DNA of 54,181 bases from CAMDBL01 sp964498125 (lineage in GTDB: Bacteria > Pseudomonadota > Alphaproteobacteria > Rhizobiales > Hyphomicrobiaceae). The translations under genes were made by a program, and so were the position numbers. The stretch lies in the NCBI GenBank assembly GCA_964498125.1, contig CAZCGE010000009.1:1-54181 (forward strand), in the 5' to 3' direction. Shown here piece by piece: positions 42,183-54,181 of the stretch (positions within the stretch are counted from its first letter, which is position 1; every line of letters begins with the position of its first letter). Under the pieces are notes generated by a model, which was given only the letters and a program-made list of their open reading frames with translations, ran no database searches and was not told the DNA's origin.

Positions 42183-42210
42183 TTGACAGCCTGGCAAAAG
42201 TTAATATTTG
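42183..42210 (+). promoter_or_regulatory. Sigma-70-type promoter candidate for the phasin gene
   Basis: TTGACA (42183-42188), 16 bases, then TATTTG (42205-42210). The -35 is a perfect consensus. It lies ~80 bases before the phasin ATG. Confidence 0.5.
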
Positions 42211-42288
42211 TGCGTTGCGGCGTGACTATGCCCGCAATCGCTATTGCCACCGCCACGCCCCCAGCGGGGCCCATAGGATTATCATGCC

Positions 42289-42618
42289 ATGATCAAGAAC
42301 CTCGACGACCTGCAGAAGCTGAACCAGACCAGCGTTGATACGGCCATGAAGATGATGGGCGACTGGAACAAGAACTGGCAGGTGCTTGCGACCGAGATGT
42401 CCGACTATACCAAGCGCTCGGTCGATGACGGCACGGCGACGATGGAGAAGCTGCTCGGTGTCAAATCCGTGGAGCAGGCCGTCGAGATCCAGGCCGCCTT
42501 CGCCAAGCGGGCCTACGACGAGTATATGCAGCAGATGACCAAGTTCGGAACGCTGTATACCGATCTGGCCAAGGAGGCCTATCGGCCAATCGAGCGGGCC
42601 ATGAAGAACGGCCGCTGA
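42289..42618 (+). CDS. Phasin family protein
   Basis: 109 residues, entirely helical: LDDLQKLNQTSVDTAMKMMGDWNKNWQVLATEMSDYTKRSVDDGTATMEKLLGVKSVEQAVEIQAAFAKRAYDEYMQQMTKFGTLYTDLAKEAYRPIERAMK, here broken for reading as the phasin 2 pattern: amphipathic helix, SVEQAVEIQAAFAKRAYDEY core, and PIE/AMK end. It coats polyhydroxyalkanoate granules. No polymerase genes are nearby. A strong terminator follows. Confidence 0.9.
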   Translation: MIKNLDDLQKLNQTSVDTAMKMMGDWNKNWQVLATEMSDYTKRSVDDGTATMEKLLGVKSVEQAVEIQAAFAKRAYDEYMQQMTKFGTLYTDLAKEAYRPIERAMKNGR

Positions 42619-42661
42619 GGCCGGTCCTGCCCCCCCGTTTGTGGACATTGCACAATCAATC

Positions 42662-42691
42662 GGCTCGACTTTAGATAGTCGGGCCTTTTTT
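42662..42691 (+). terminator. Rho-independent terminator after phasin gene
   Basis: GGCTCGACT-TTAGAT-AGTCGGGCC forms a 9-bp stem with one mismatch, followed by a run of six T. It is 44 bases after the phasin stop. Between here and clpS (42692-43025) lies one dispersed repeat and the clpS leader, with no other gene seen. Confidence 0.85.
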
Positions 42692-42737
42692 GTGTCGCGA
42701 TGCTGCCCCATGTACCGCAGCGTGCGCGTGCGGCGAC

Positions 42738-42840
42738 ACTAGAATCCTTTCCGCTCAAACCAAATCAGGGGAAAGCGCTCTAGTCCTTTGTTTGTCGCAT
42801 TTTCTTCGCCAAACCGGCACCCACTTTGGCGGAAAATGCT
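42738..42840. repeat. Alphaproteobacterial dispersed repeat, copy C1
   Basis: CTAGAATCCTTTCC and GGGGAAAGCGCTCTAG form the first stem; GCATTTTC and GAAAATGC the second; CTTTGTTTG lies between them. The internal AAACCGGCACCCACTTTGG is typical of intergenic repeats common in Rhizobiales. A 5' part of the same unit is at 54042-54090. Confidence 0.75.
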
Positions 42841-43025
42841 CCATCCCTCGGCAATGACCTGTGACGTGCAAGGCACGGGCAGGCAATTGCGATCAGGCTG
42901 GCAGTTGCGTAAGAGTGAAACGTGGGGGCACTGTTGCCGCCAGCAGCTACTCTGCGGAATGGACAACACACAGCGCTTCCGGCGAGAATGGTGTGAAGTG
43001 TGAGGGGCCGAGGGCCGAGAGTCAC

Positions 43026-43373
43026 ATGATGAGGATGATGGCAGGCAACAAGGGCCCGAACCGGGACGACGACAAGGAAGGGCGTACCGGCCTGGTCACC
43101 AAGACGCGGCCGAAGACGAAGAAACCCAGCCTTTACCGGGTCCTACTGCTCAACGACGACTACACGCCGATGGAGTTCGTCATCATCGTATTGCAGAAGT
43201 TCTTCGGCAAGGGACAGGACGAAGCCGCCCGCATCATGCTGATGGTCCACCACAAGGGCAGCGGCATCTGCGGCGTCTATACGTACGAGGTTGCCGAGAC
43301 CAAGGTGACGCAGGTCATAGACTTTGCGCGCCAGCACGGCCATCCTCTGCAATGCACCATGGAGAAAGAGTAG
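43026..43373 (+). CDS. clpS: ClpS adaptor for the ClpAP protease
   Basis: 115 residues: a flexible charged N-terminus (to ~30), then YRVLLLNDDYTPMEFVIIVLQKFFGKGQDEAARIMLMVHHKGSGICGVYTYEVAETKVTQV, with the DDYTPMEFV N-degron pocket and MVHHKG motif. It delivers N-degron substrates to ClpA. Several ATGs lie at 43026-43038; 43026 is chosen as the first. clpA follows after 8 bases. Confidence 0.95.
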   Translation: MMRMMAGNKGPNRDDDKEGRTGLVTKTRPKTKKPSLYRVLLLNDDYTPMEFVIIVLQKFFGKGQDEAARIMLMVHHKGSGICGVYTYEVAETKVTQVIDFARQHGHPLQCTMEKE

Positions 43374-43381
43374 GTCACGAC

Positions 43382-45844
<2,463 letters not shown>

Positions 45845-45848
45845 GGTG

Positions 45849-45873
45849 TGGGGTCGGGCCCTGCGGGTTTGAC
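45849..45873. repeat. Degenerate GGGGTCAGACCC-type palindrome
   Basis: GGGGTCGGGCCC...GGGTTTGACCCC between clpA and the antitoxin gene is a decayed member of the family at 35897-36130. Confidence 0.6.
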
Positions 45874-45907
45874 CCCGTACGCAACAACCCGTTCGCGGAG
45901 GCGCTGT

Positions 45908-46165
45908 ATGAACAAGCGTGTCGAGGCCGTCATCGAGGCAGCGAGCAAGCTGTCCACCCTGGAGCAGCTGCTGGTGGCGCGGCGCATCATCGATTCGGCA
46001 AAGCCACTCGATCCAGAGATCGATGAAAGATGGCTGCGCATCGCGAGGGAGCAGATGGCGGCCTATGACCGCGGCGAGCTCGAAACTTACGACGCCGAAG
46101 AGGTCATTGCGGAGCTGAGGGCAAAATCGCGAGCGCGGCCTACGAAGACACGAGCGCTGCGTTGA
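45908..46165 (+). CDS. Antitoxin of ParE-type addiction module (TIGR02574-like)
   Basis: 85 residues: VEAVIEAASKLSTLEQLLVARRIIDSAKPLDPEIDERWLRIAREQMAAYDRGELETYDAEEVIAELRAK, the common addiction module component with an N-terminal helical dimerisation part and the C-terminal YDRGELETYDAEEV segment that wraps the toxin. It overlaps the toxin start (TTGA). Confidence 0.88.
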   Translation: MNKRVEAVIEAASKLSTLEQLLVARRIIDSAKPLDPEIDERWLRIAREQMAAYDRGELETYDAEEVIAELRAKSRARPTKTRALR

Positions 46166-46599
46166 AGGTTCGGCTGACGCCGTACGCGAAACGCGAGCTT
46201 TTTCGAGTGCATGCCTACTACGAACGAAAAGCGCCGGGCCTCGGGGACGAGTTCCTGGACGAGGTCGAGGCGACGATCCAGTCGATCAAGATGTTCCCGA
46301 AAGCCTGGACTGCAACCGAGGATGAATTTCGGCGCTGGCCCCTCACTCGGTTTCCATACGGCGTTCTTTATCGTGCACGCGAGAACGAGGTCGTGATTTC
46401 GATCGTGGGTCACTTGGCGCGCGGGCCGGCTTTCTGGCGGAAGGCGAGTAAGCGGAGTAGATGTGGCGGTCACGGGAGCACGGCCGATCGCGAGAGCCAA
46501 GGCGTCGATGCGGCGCGCGATGGGAGCAATCTTGGCGAGGATCGCACTCCTGATCCTGCTGACGGTCGCCCAAGTGGCGGGCGGTGGCGCATCCCATGA
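46162..46599 (+). CDS. RelE/ParE-family toxin with aberrant C-terminal extension
   Basis: 145 codons from TTG 46162. The first ~95 residues are a normal ParE: VRLTPYAKRELFRVHAYYERKAPGLGDEFLDEVEATIQSIKMFPKAW and RFPYGVLYRARENEVVISIVGHLARGPAFWRK. The remaining ~48 residues are out of character (SRCGGHGSTADRESQGVDAARDG...), reading the non-coding strand of an oxidoreductase fragment, so the original stop has been lost by a deletion or rearrangement. ParE toxins poison gyrase; the tail may or may not affect this. Confidence 0.85.
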   Translation: MKVRLTPYAKRELFRVHAYYERKAPGLGDEFLDEVEATIQSIKMFPKAWTATEDEFRRWPLTRFPYGVLYRARENEVVISIVGHLARGPAFWRKASKRSRCGGHGSTADRESQGVDAARDGSNLGEDRTPDPADGRPSGGRWRIP

Positions 46600-46642
46600 C
46601 GCCGCCGCCGATGATCACCACATCCGCGCGATCCGCCGGCAA
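46585..46642 (-). pseudogene. N-terminal fragment of an FAD-dependent oxidoreductase
   Basis: On the minus strand ADVVIIGGGVMGCATARHL is the FAD-binding Rossmann motif (GxGxxG-type, GGGVMG) at the start of DadA/glycine-oxidase-like proteins. The match ends after ~20 residues. The remaining bases of 46600-46920 hold repeat B2 and the A+T-rich leader of the hybrid kinase gene. Confidence 0.6.
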
Positions 46643-46684
46643 GTCCCAGTTCCTTCCCGTGCGAGTCAGAAGCGGTCCGGCATC

Positions 46685-46789
46685 CTAAGCAGTTATTCGC
46701 TGGAAGACCAACGAACACCTGCTTGGAGTCCGCTGTTTTCGCGGAGTTTCATCCAAAAGCCGGAAGGCCACTTTGGGGAACTCTGCTTA
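46685..46789. repeat. Double-hairpin dispersed repeat, copy B2
   Basis: TAAGCAG...ACACCTGCTTGG then CGCTGTTTTCGCGGAGTTT...GAACTCTGCTTA, collinear with 38866-38970 over ~104 bases, including CCAACGAA and the AAACCGCGAAG / AAAGCCGGAAGG core. Confidence 0.75.
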
Positions 46790-46920
46790 AACCCTTTTAA
46801 GTCCACCACCATCACACCTGCGCAAAGTTCGCATTTTCACTAAATTGTAACCCGCAATCGTATCGAAAAGTTATTTTTACCAACTAATGTCGATCCTCAG
46901 TGTTTTCGCTGGGGCGCCCG

Positions 46921-49209
<2,289 letters not shown>

Positions 49210-49241
49210 CGCGCCGCGTGGGATGATCTGCCCCGAGGCCA

Positions 49242-49358
49242 GCTCACGGCCTGCCGCCCACCAACGCCTCGGTGAATGGCCTTGCGCGGACAGCTGTTCG
49301 CCCGGCAATGTGTTCTGCCAACCGCGGGCAAGACCCGTATTGCAGCAGGAGAACATTC
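49242..49358 (+). repeat. Leader similar to that of the intact Gfo/Idh gene (compare 50777-50892)
   Basis: AATGGCCTTGCGC, TTCGCCCGGCAATGTGT and ATTGCAG-AGGAGAAC-type blocks occur in the same order in both leaders. The duplicated unit therefore includes upstream control DNA, not only coding sequence. Confidence 0.65.
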
Positions 49359-49500
49359 ATGATCCGCGCAGGCATAGTCGGTCTGGGCTGGTGGGGCCAG
49401 ATGCTGGTCGACAGCGTGCAGGGCAAAAGCGACGTGATCCGCGTCGTCGCTGGCCAGACCCGCACGCCGGCCAAGGCCGAGGCCTATGCCAGCGCCTCAG
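49359..49500 (+). pseudogene. 5' fragment of a second Gfo/Idh/MocA oxidoreductase gene
   Basis: The 47 codons (MIRAGIVGLGWWGQMLVDSVQ...PAKAEAYASASG) are nearly identical to the start of the intact gene at 50893, including the GLGWWG nucleotide loop. The match stops abruptly at ~49500, where the convergent monooxygenase gene ends. A piece of the 3' end of this gene type is at 53314-53350. Confidence 0.85.
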
Positions 49501-49811
49501 GCCGCGACCTTGATCTTGGCTGCCTCGTTGTCGACCACCAGCGGGCTGTCGAAGAACTGGATGCTCGGCTCGACGCCGAACGATTTCATGAAGTTCTCGC
49601 GCCATACGCCACGATAGCACGCATCGGCCTGCTCGCGCGTCTCCCACAGGTAGACGCCGCCGCCGATCCCCTGCTCGGCACTGAACAGGAACTGCTTGCG
49701 GATCAGACCAGGAATGGTCTGGAACCGGCCGGCAATGGCGGTGGTGTTTTCCTTGTACGTCTCGAGTGTCAACCCAGCCGGCAGCCTGGCGGTGACGATG
49801 GCGGTGATCAT
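49497..49811 (-). CDS. YdhR/ABM-type monooxygenase-like protein
   Basis: 104 residues: MITAIVTARLPAGLTLETYKENTTAIAGRFQTIPGLIRKQFLF then GIGGGVYLWETREQADACYRGVWRENFMKSFGVEPSIQFFDSPLVVDN. The dimeric alpha+beta ferredoxin-like fold of the ABM/YdhR family fits. These proteins act in antibiotic or aromatic oxidation, or are stress proteins without a known substrate. The stop codon abuts the truncated oxidoreductase fragment, so its end was a rearrangement point. Confidence 0.8.
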   Translation of the reverse strand: MITAIVTARLPAGLTLETYKENTTAIAGRFQTIPGLIRKQFLFSAEQGIGGGVYLWETREQADACYRGVWRENFMKSFGVEPSIQFFDSPLVVDNEAAKIKVAA

Positions 49812-50167
49812 CTGACGCCTCCCGTGAGAAGAATTTTTGCGGCCAACCGCAGTGTTCGACCCACGCTACATCCCTGCGCTTCGGCGATCAACCGACGCGT
49901 CCGTGGGCGCAGATGATGTACCCGACATGCCTGGTTTTCCGCTTGCCGCCGATCCGACCTGTGGCGCGCCAACCTCGGTCCGGCCAGCGGCTTGCAACAC
50001 AGTTAATTAGACTTTGTCTTTATATTTCAAACTATTGACGTTTTATCCCAGGCGTTTTCCGATGGTTAAATTAAGGCGATTTGTCGCAATATCAGGTCAA
50101 GCACTTGTAAACACCCGTCCTTTTTTGGTTCTTTCCCGCCTCGTGTAACAGCGTACGGGAAATTACA
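49812..50167. other. Intergenic region with A+T-rich promoter-like stretch
   Basis: The 356 bases separate the minus-strand monooxygenase from the plus-strand CHAP-like gene. 49998-50085 is strongly A+T-rich (ATTAGACTTTGTCTTTATAT, ACTATTGACG, GGTTAAATTAAGG), consistent with divergent promoters; TTGACG at 50035 could be a -35. I see no gene in it. Confidence 0.5.
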
Positions 50168-50746
50168 ATGAAAACGTTCCTCGCCTGCTTGGTCGCTTTG
50201 TTCGGCCTCTTCACCGCCACCGCATCCGCGCAAGCCTTTCTGATCGAAGACGAACAGCTGCGGGCCATCCTGCAAGCCTCGCAGCCCAAGGCCAATGCCG
50301 GCCAAAAGACTCGCAAAGCGGCAACGTCGCGCAGCGAACGGCGCCGGGAGCGCGCGCCAGCACCGCGTGAGACCGCCCGCGTCACGACCGAACGCAGCAC
50401 CGTGACATTCGGCAGTCTGGGCGAGCCCAGGTTCGCCAGCAGCAGCGAGACCCGATTTGCCAGCGTGGGCGAGACCCGCAATGCCGGGCCGCGGCCCGGC
50501 AAGTGGTGCGGCTGGTGGATGCGCACTCAGCTTGGCGGCGGAGCGGAATACAATATCGCCTGGAACTGGACGCGGTACGGCAGCGCGGCTTCAGCGCAGG
50601 TCGGCGCCATCGTCGTGTGGCGGCATCACGTCGGCATCATCACCGGACAGACCACGTCCGGACAATGGGTCGTCAAATCCGGCAACGACAGCGGCGCGGT
50701 ACGTGAGCGCGCACGCTCGGTTTCCGGCGCCGTCTTCCGTATCTGA
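50168..50746 (+). CDS. Secreted CHAP/TIGR02594-like protein
   Basis: 192 residues: signal peptide (MKTFLACLVALFGLFTATASAQA), an Arg/Ser-rich linker (~40-105), then a compact domain PGKWCGWWMRTQLGGG...NIAWNWTRYGSAASAQVGAIVVWRHHVGIITGQTTSGQWVVKSGNDSGAVRERAR. The Cys in KWCGWW and His pair in RHHVGIITG are placed like a CHAP-type cysteine hydrolase nucleophile and base, so it may cut peptidoglycan. It resembles the N-terminal domain of the phage endolysin at 14135, though only in layout. It is monocistronic. Confidence 0.7.
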   Translation: MKTFLACLVALFGLFTATASAQAFLIEDEQLRAILQASQPKANAGQKTRKAATSRSERRRERAPAPRETARVTTERSTVTFGSLGEPRFASSSETRFASVGETRNAGPRPGKWCGWWMRTQLGGGAEYNIAWNWTRYGSAASAQVGAIVVWRHHVGIITGQTTSGQWVVKSGNDSGAVRERARSVSGAVFRI

Positions 50747-50776
50747 CGCCTTTGCCCGCAGGTGCGCGCCAGCTGC

Positions 50777-50892
50777 CAGCGCACCTGCCGGCCATTGGCG
50801 AACCTGCAAATGGCCTTGCGCCAACCACCATTCGCCCGGCAATGTGTCCTCCAATCAGCGGGCGGCGCCCGCACCGCAATAGGAGGACGCTC
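50777..50892 (+). promoter_or_regulatory. Conserved leader of Gfo/Idh gene
   Basis: Shares ordered blocks with 49242-49358, ending in an AGGAGGA ribosome binding site (50881-50887) before ATG 50893. Conservation outside the coding part suggests a promoter or leader element; its nature cannot be told. Confidence 0.45.
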
Positions 50893-51894
50893 ATGATCCG
50901 CGCCGGCATTGTCGGCCTGGGCTGGTGGGGCCAGATGCTGGTCGACAGCGTGCAGGGTCGCAGCGACGTGATCCGCGTCACCGCCGCCCAGACCCGCACG
51001 CCAGCCAAGGCCGAGGCCTACGCCAAGGCCAGGGGCATCGCCATGACGGCGACCTTCGAGGAGTTGCTGGCCGACAAGACCATCGACGCCGTGATCCTGG
51101 CAACACCGCACAGCGAACACGCCAGCCAGCTGGTCAAGGCGGCGGCGGCCGGCAAACATATCTATACGGAGAAACCGTTCACGCTGGACATCGCCAGCAC
51201 GGACGCAGCCCTGGCCGCAATCGAGAAGGCCAAGGTGACGCTCGGCATCTCGTTCCAGCGCCGCTTCCATCCCTCGATGATCGAGCTGAAGAAGCGGGTC
51301 AAATCCGGCGCGCTCGGCAGCATCGACTATGTCACTGCCGAGATGTCCACTTCGACGGCGCTCAGCATGCCGGAAGGCTACTGGCGCACCAACCCCAAGG
51401 AGACGCCGGCCGGCGCCATGACCGGCATCGGCGTGCATATCGTCGATGGCATGATCGACCTCAACGGCGAGATCGCCGAGGTCACCTGCATCAACGCCCG
51501 CCGCGCCGCGCCCAATGCCGACGACACCACTGCCGTGCTGCTGCAGCACAAGAACGGCGTGGTCGGCACGTTCACGGGCTGCTTTGCCACCGTCCCCGGC
51601 TACCGCTTCGCCGTGGCGGGCTCGGCTGGCAATGGCGAGATCACCGGCCATTTCCTCGACCGCCTGACCATCACGCCGCTGCCGCAGGCCAAGCACGGCA
51701 CACCGGCAACGATGTGCGAGGTCTACGACAACAAAGGCTACAACATGCTGGGTGCCGCGCTCGAGGCTTTCGCGCGGTCGGTCGAAGCCAAGCAGCCCTT
51801 CCCGATTTCGCATGCCGAGATTCGCCACGGCGTCCAGGTGTTCGAGGCGATCGTCAAATCAGCGGCGGAACGGCTGACGGTGAAGGTGGGGTAG
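50893..51894 (+). CDS. Gfo/Idh/MocA-family oxidoreductase (intact copy)
   Basis: 333 residues: GLGWWG nucleotide loop, ILATPHSEHASQLVKAAAAGKHIYTEKPFTLD with the conserved EKP Lys, and a C-terminal domain with GAMTGIGVHIVDGMIDLNGEI carrying the His of the catalytic region. It uses NAD(P); the substrate is unknown. It is only distantly like the copy at 25037 (GILGAANIAR). A truncated sister lies at 49359 and a 3' remnant at 53314. Confidence 0.88.
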   Translation: MIRAGIVGLGWWGQMLVDSVQGRSDVIRVTAAQTRTPAKAEAYAKARGIAMTATFEELLADKTIDAVILATPHSEHASQLVKAAAAGKHIYTEKPFTLDIASTDAALAAIEKAKVTLGISFQRRFHPSMIELKKRVKSGALGSIDYVTAEMSTSTALSMPEGYWRTNPKETPAGAMTGIGVHIVDGMIDLNGEIAEVTCINARRAAPNADDTTAVLLQHKNGVVGTFTGCFATVPGYRFAVAGSAGNGEITGHFLDRLTITPLPQAKHGTPATMCEVYDNKGYNMLGAALEAFARSVEAKQPFPISHAEIRHGVQVFEAIVKSAAERLTVKVG

Positions 51895-51994
51895 GGCCAA
51901 TACACGAAACTCATTCGTGTGATTTTTCCCTGTTCCGATAGTATGCCACTCGGCTGCCGTTAAAACACCAGCGCTCAACTCAGGGGTCGCCCGT

Positions 51995-53311
51995 ATGTTC
52001 CGCTCCCGCCTGATTCTCCTCTGTGTTGCTGCCCAGCTGGCGGCGGTCGGCCCCGCCGCTGCGCAATCGGTCCCCGATCTGGGGGCCATGCTTGGCCAGG
52101 CGCTGCGGTTCACGGTCAAAGTGCGCAGCACGGTGTCATGGCCGTTCGCGCCCGAGCAACTGGGCACGAGCCTGGGCACCGGCTTCCTCATCGATCGCGG
52201 CAAGGGCTGGATCTTGACCAATGCCCATGTGGCGAAGCGATCGACCTCGACGGTCGAGATCGCGCTCGGCGAGGCGGAGACAGAGTGGCTTCCAGTCGAA
52301 CGGGTTTATGTCGACAATCATCTCGACATTGCCGTTTTGCGAATTGCCCCCGACAAACTGCCCGCCGACGTACCGGCTGCCAAGCTCGGCTGCACCCAGC
52401 CCGTCAAGCAGGGAGCCTCTGTCGTCGCCTATGGCCACCCCGTCAGTCTCAGCTTCACGGCGACACGTGGCATCGTCTCGAGTGTGCGCACGCTCGGCTC
52501 GCACGAGTTCGTGCAGATGGATGCCAACATTAATCCCGGCAACTCCGGCGGTCCGCTGCTGGCCGTGGATGCGGCCGAAGTGATCGGCATCAACACGGCC
52601 AACATTGTTGGTGCGCCGGGCCTGGGCCTGGCCCTCGCCATCCGCCATGTCTGCCCCGTGCTCGACCTGCTGGCCAAGGGCTTGGACCCCAGTCTGCCGA
52701 GCCTGCCCGTGTACTGGTTGAAGCAGGGCCGGATTGAAACATTGACCGTTGCGGCGGCGTTCCCCAGGAGCAGCGGCAGCAAGAGTGCCGCCGAGAATGA
52801 ATTGCGGCCCGGCGACATTGTGCAAGGCATTGCAGGCGGACCCAAGCTCGCCAGTCTGCCGGAACTGAATACGGCCTTGCGCGGCCGGCAGGGCCAGGTG
52901 ACCCTCCAGGTCTCGCGCGACGGCAATGAGCATCTGGTCAGCATGCCGTTGATCCCGGCACGCCCGCCGCTGCAGCGCCAGGGCCTCATTTTCTCCGGCC
53001 TGCTGGTGAGCGAACGGATCAGCCTCGACACCGCCGGCTCTTCGTTGCCGCCGCTGCGGATCGAATTTATCAAACCTGGTGAGACTGCATCTCGTGTCGG
53101 CTTCCAGCCGGGGGATCTGCTCGACGCCGTCGGCGGCCGGCGCTTGGCCACGGTGGCCGCGTTGCATGCCTGGCTGAAAGACAAGCCACCGAGCGAGAAG
53201 GTCGCGATCCTCATCCGTCGTGGTTCATTCGCCGATCCCCGCGTCAGCGCGGAATACCACCGCTTCGAGATTCAACCCACCGACCTGCGCCTGCTGACGT
53301 CGGGGGAGTAA
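51995..53311 (+). CDS. Periplasmic HtrA-like serine protease with PDZ domain
   Basis: 438 residues: signal peptide (MFRSRLILLCVAAQLAAVGPAAAQ), trypsin-like domain with H78 (TNAHVAK), D111 (DNHLDIAVL) and S184 (NPGNSGGPLL), and a C-terminal part with two PDZ-like segments (ENELRPGDIVQGIAGG and SRVGFQPGDLLDAVGGRRLAT). Unlike DegP it lacks the long Gly-rich leader and differs in the N-terminal loop. It probably cuts misfolded or specific periplasmic proteins. It lies between the intact Gfo/Idh gene and a 3' remnant of the same gene type. Confidence 0.88.
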   Translation: MFRSRLILLCVAAQLAAVGPAAAQSVPDLGAMLGQALRFTVKVRSTVSWPFAPEQLGTSLGTGFLIDRGKGWILTNAHVAKRSTSTVEIALGEAETEWLPVERVYVDNHLDIAVLRIAPDKLPADVPAAKLGCTQPVKQGASVVAYGHPVSLSFTATRGIVSSVRTLGSHEFVQMDANINPGNSGGPLLAVDAAEVIGINTANIVGAPGLGLALAIRHVCPVLDLLAKGLDPSLPSLPVYWLKQGRIETLTVAAAFPRSSGSKSAAENELRPGDIVQGIAGGPKLASLPELNTALRGRQGQVTLQVSRDGNEHLVSMPLIPARPPLQRQGLIFSGLLVSERISLDTAGSSLPPLRIEFIKPGETASRVGFQPGDLLDAVGGRRLATVAALHAWLKDKPPSEKVAILIRRGSFADPRVSAEYHRFEIQPTDLRLLTSGE

Positions 53312-53313
53312 GC

Positions 53314-53350
53314 GCGGCGGAGCGGCGGACGGTGAAGGTGGGGTGAGGGC
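53314..53350 (+). pseudogene. 3' remnant of a Gfo/Idh/MocA gene
   Basis: About 37 bases match the end of the intact gene (51862-51897): GCGGCGGA.CGG..GACGG then TGAAGGTGGGGT and a stop, encoding AERRTVKVG against AERLTVKVG. It follows the protease stop by two bases. Confidence 0.75.
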
Positions 53351-53366
53351 GGTGTCTGGCCATTGG

Positions 53367-53987
53367 TCAGGCCAGTTGCTCAGCGAGCGCCTTGCGAGTT
53401 GAGGACCGCTCCGACACGCGCCGCCGGTGATCCATCACTTTTGGCAATCTGGTTACGTCGACGCCGTCACCCTCCAACCATTGCGCCAAGGTGAACAAGT
53501 ATGGATCGCAGATAGTGTAGGTCTCTCCCATCACCCACGGCCCTTTGAGCATGTCACGCTCGATCAACTCGAAACATGCGCCGACGGACTGTGGCACCTT
53601 GCGCTGCATCGCGATGATTGCCGTGGGGTCATCGGCCCACCTGTAGCCGCGCTGCCGATGAGCGTGGGCCACATGGACGGTGGCGCAGAGATAACTGTTG
53701 AACGCCTGCACCCGAGCGAAAGCAAACGGGTCAGCCAACGGCGCTAAGTCCGCATGCGGAAAGCTCTGTGCCACAAATGCCAGCATGGCCGGTGTTTCCG
53801 TCAGGATGCCACGCTCCGTGATCAGCGCAGGCACGCGTCCCTTGGGATTGATGGCAAGGTACCCCGGGCTTTGCTGTTCGTTCGCGGCGAAGCTGACCCG
53901 CGCAGTTGAATATTCAGCTCCAGCCTCTTCCAACGCGATGTGCGTTGCCAGCGAGCAGGTGTGCGGCGCGTAATAGAACTTGATCAT
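53367..53987 (-). CDS. Glutathione S-transferase
   Basis: 206 residues: thioredoxin-like N-terminal domain (MIKFYYAPHTCSLATHIALEEAGAEY, NPKGRVPALITERGILTETPAMLAFVAQSF with the cis-Pro and the TETPA glutathione-binding motif) and a helical C-terminal domain (MLKGPWVMGETYTICDPYLFTLAQWLEGDGVD). The Cys in HTCSL may be the catalytic residue, as in beta-class enzymes. ATG at 53987 follows GGAGG by 6 bases; the extra eight upstream codons are unlikely. Confidence 0.88.
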   Translation of the reverse strand: MIKFYYAPHTCSLATHIALEEAGAEYSTARVSFAANEQQSPGYLAINPKGRVPALITERGILTETPAMLAFVAQSFPHADLAPLADPFAFARVQAFNSYLCATVHVAHAHRQRGYRWADDPTAIIAMQRKVPQSVGACFELIERDMLKGPWVMGETYTICDPYLFTLAQWLEGDGVDVTRLPKVMDHRRRVSERSSTRKALAEQLA

Positions 53988-54041
53988 TGGAGCCTCCTTC
54001 TCGTGCGACATGGCGCACTGGTTGATGTTTGCGGGGTATTC

Positions 54042-54090
54042 CTAGAGCGCTTTCCGCTTGATGTGAATCAAATCAGTTACAGGGGATTCC
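54042..54090. repeat. 5' part of dispersed repeat C (copy C2)
   Basis: CTAGAGCGCTTTCCGCTTGA and AATCAAATCAGTTACAGGGG match the first half of 42738-42840. The second half is not recognisable before the window ends; 54091-54181 shows no gene. Confidence 0.55.
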
Positions 54091-54181
54091 CACGAACGCG
54101 CAAATCAGATTCGGATTCCGCTGGCGATAACAGCGGGGCGCGCGATGGGCAAGGGATACTCGAATGACCTCAGGGCACGGG

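Noticed and set aside
49242..50892. Riboswitch in the conserved Gfo/Idh leader
   Set aside because: Blocks are conserved but I cannot match them to a known aptamer or find a convincing terminator/anti-terminator pair.

Overview
The window is G+C-rich DNA from an alphaproteobacterium, most likely of the Hyphomicrobiales (Rhizobiales). The clearest clue is gene order at 15.5-33 kb: a FeuN-like gene, feuP, feuQ, then ccmI-ccmE-ccmF-ccmH (rhizobial cycHJKL), degP, a second two-component pair and glnE. This is my recollection of rhizobial gene order, not a search result.

1-15.4 kb is the structural half of a gene-transfer-agent (GTA)-like or related siphophage cluster: portal pieces, prohead protease, HK97-fold capsid, connector, adaptor, tail terminator, major tail protein, tail chaperones, short tape measure, baseplate/tip proteins, NlpC/P60 hydrolase, a TIM-barrel tip protein, and an endolysin joined in frame to a holin-like segment. 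Terminase and the 5' part of the first portal gene lie outside the window. The left edge is the end of a portal whose C-terminus is replaced by a PD-(D/E)XK nuclease toxin-like domain, followed at once by a small acidic presumptive immunity gene. After it come a second portal copy that is headless and frameshifted by a 25-bp palindromic repeat, and a short third portal fragment. This looks like a polymorphic toxin-immunity locus using the portal protein as carrier. Nearly every non-overlapping gene junction in the cluster holds a different palindromic repeat, four of them built from heptamer tandem repeats. The two tail chaperone frames are joined by a canonical -1 slippery heptamer.

15.5-33 kb is chromosomal backbone: FeuN/P/Q-type osmoregulatory signalling with three 16-bp direct repeats upstream, an orphan antitoxin-like regulator with a palindromic operator candidate, a surface-antigen lipoprotein, cytochrome c maturation genes, a 1.43-kb insertion flanked by 29-bp direct repeats at the 3' end of ccmH (BrnT remnant plus nucleotidyltransferase-fold gene), an oxidoreductase, DegP, a second RR/HK pair and GlnE. 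33-36 kb is an EF-hand/ECF sigma/membrane protein/metal-sensor-like operon.

36-54 kb holds pepN, a class III CoA-transferase, a SPOR-tailed D,D-carboxypeptidase, a phasin, clpS and clpA (clpA with an in-frame TAA at the D2 pore-loop tyrosine), a ParE-type toxin-antitoxin pair, a hybrid histidine kinase, a monooxygenase-like gene, a CHAP-like secreted protein, an intact Gfo/Idh/MocA oxidoreductase flanked by 5' and 3' remnants of a sister copy, an HtrA-like protease and a glutathione S-transferase. Several dispersed palindromic repeat families punctuate the whole window. Coordinates and motifs were read by eye; no database search was run.
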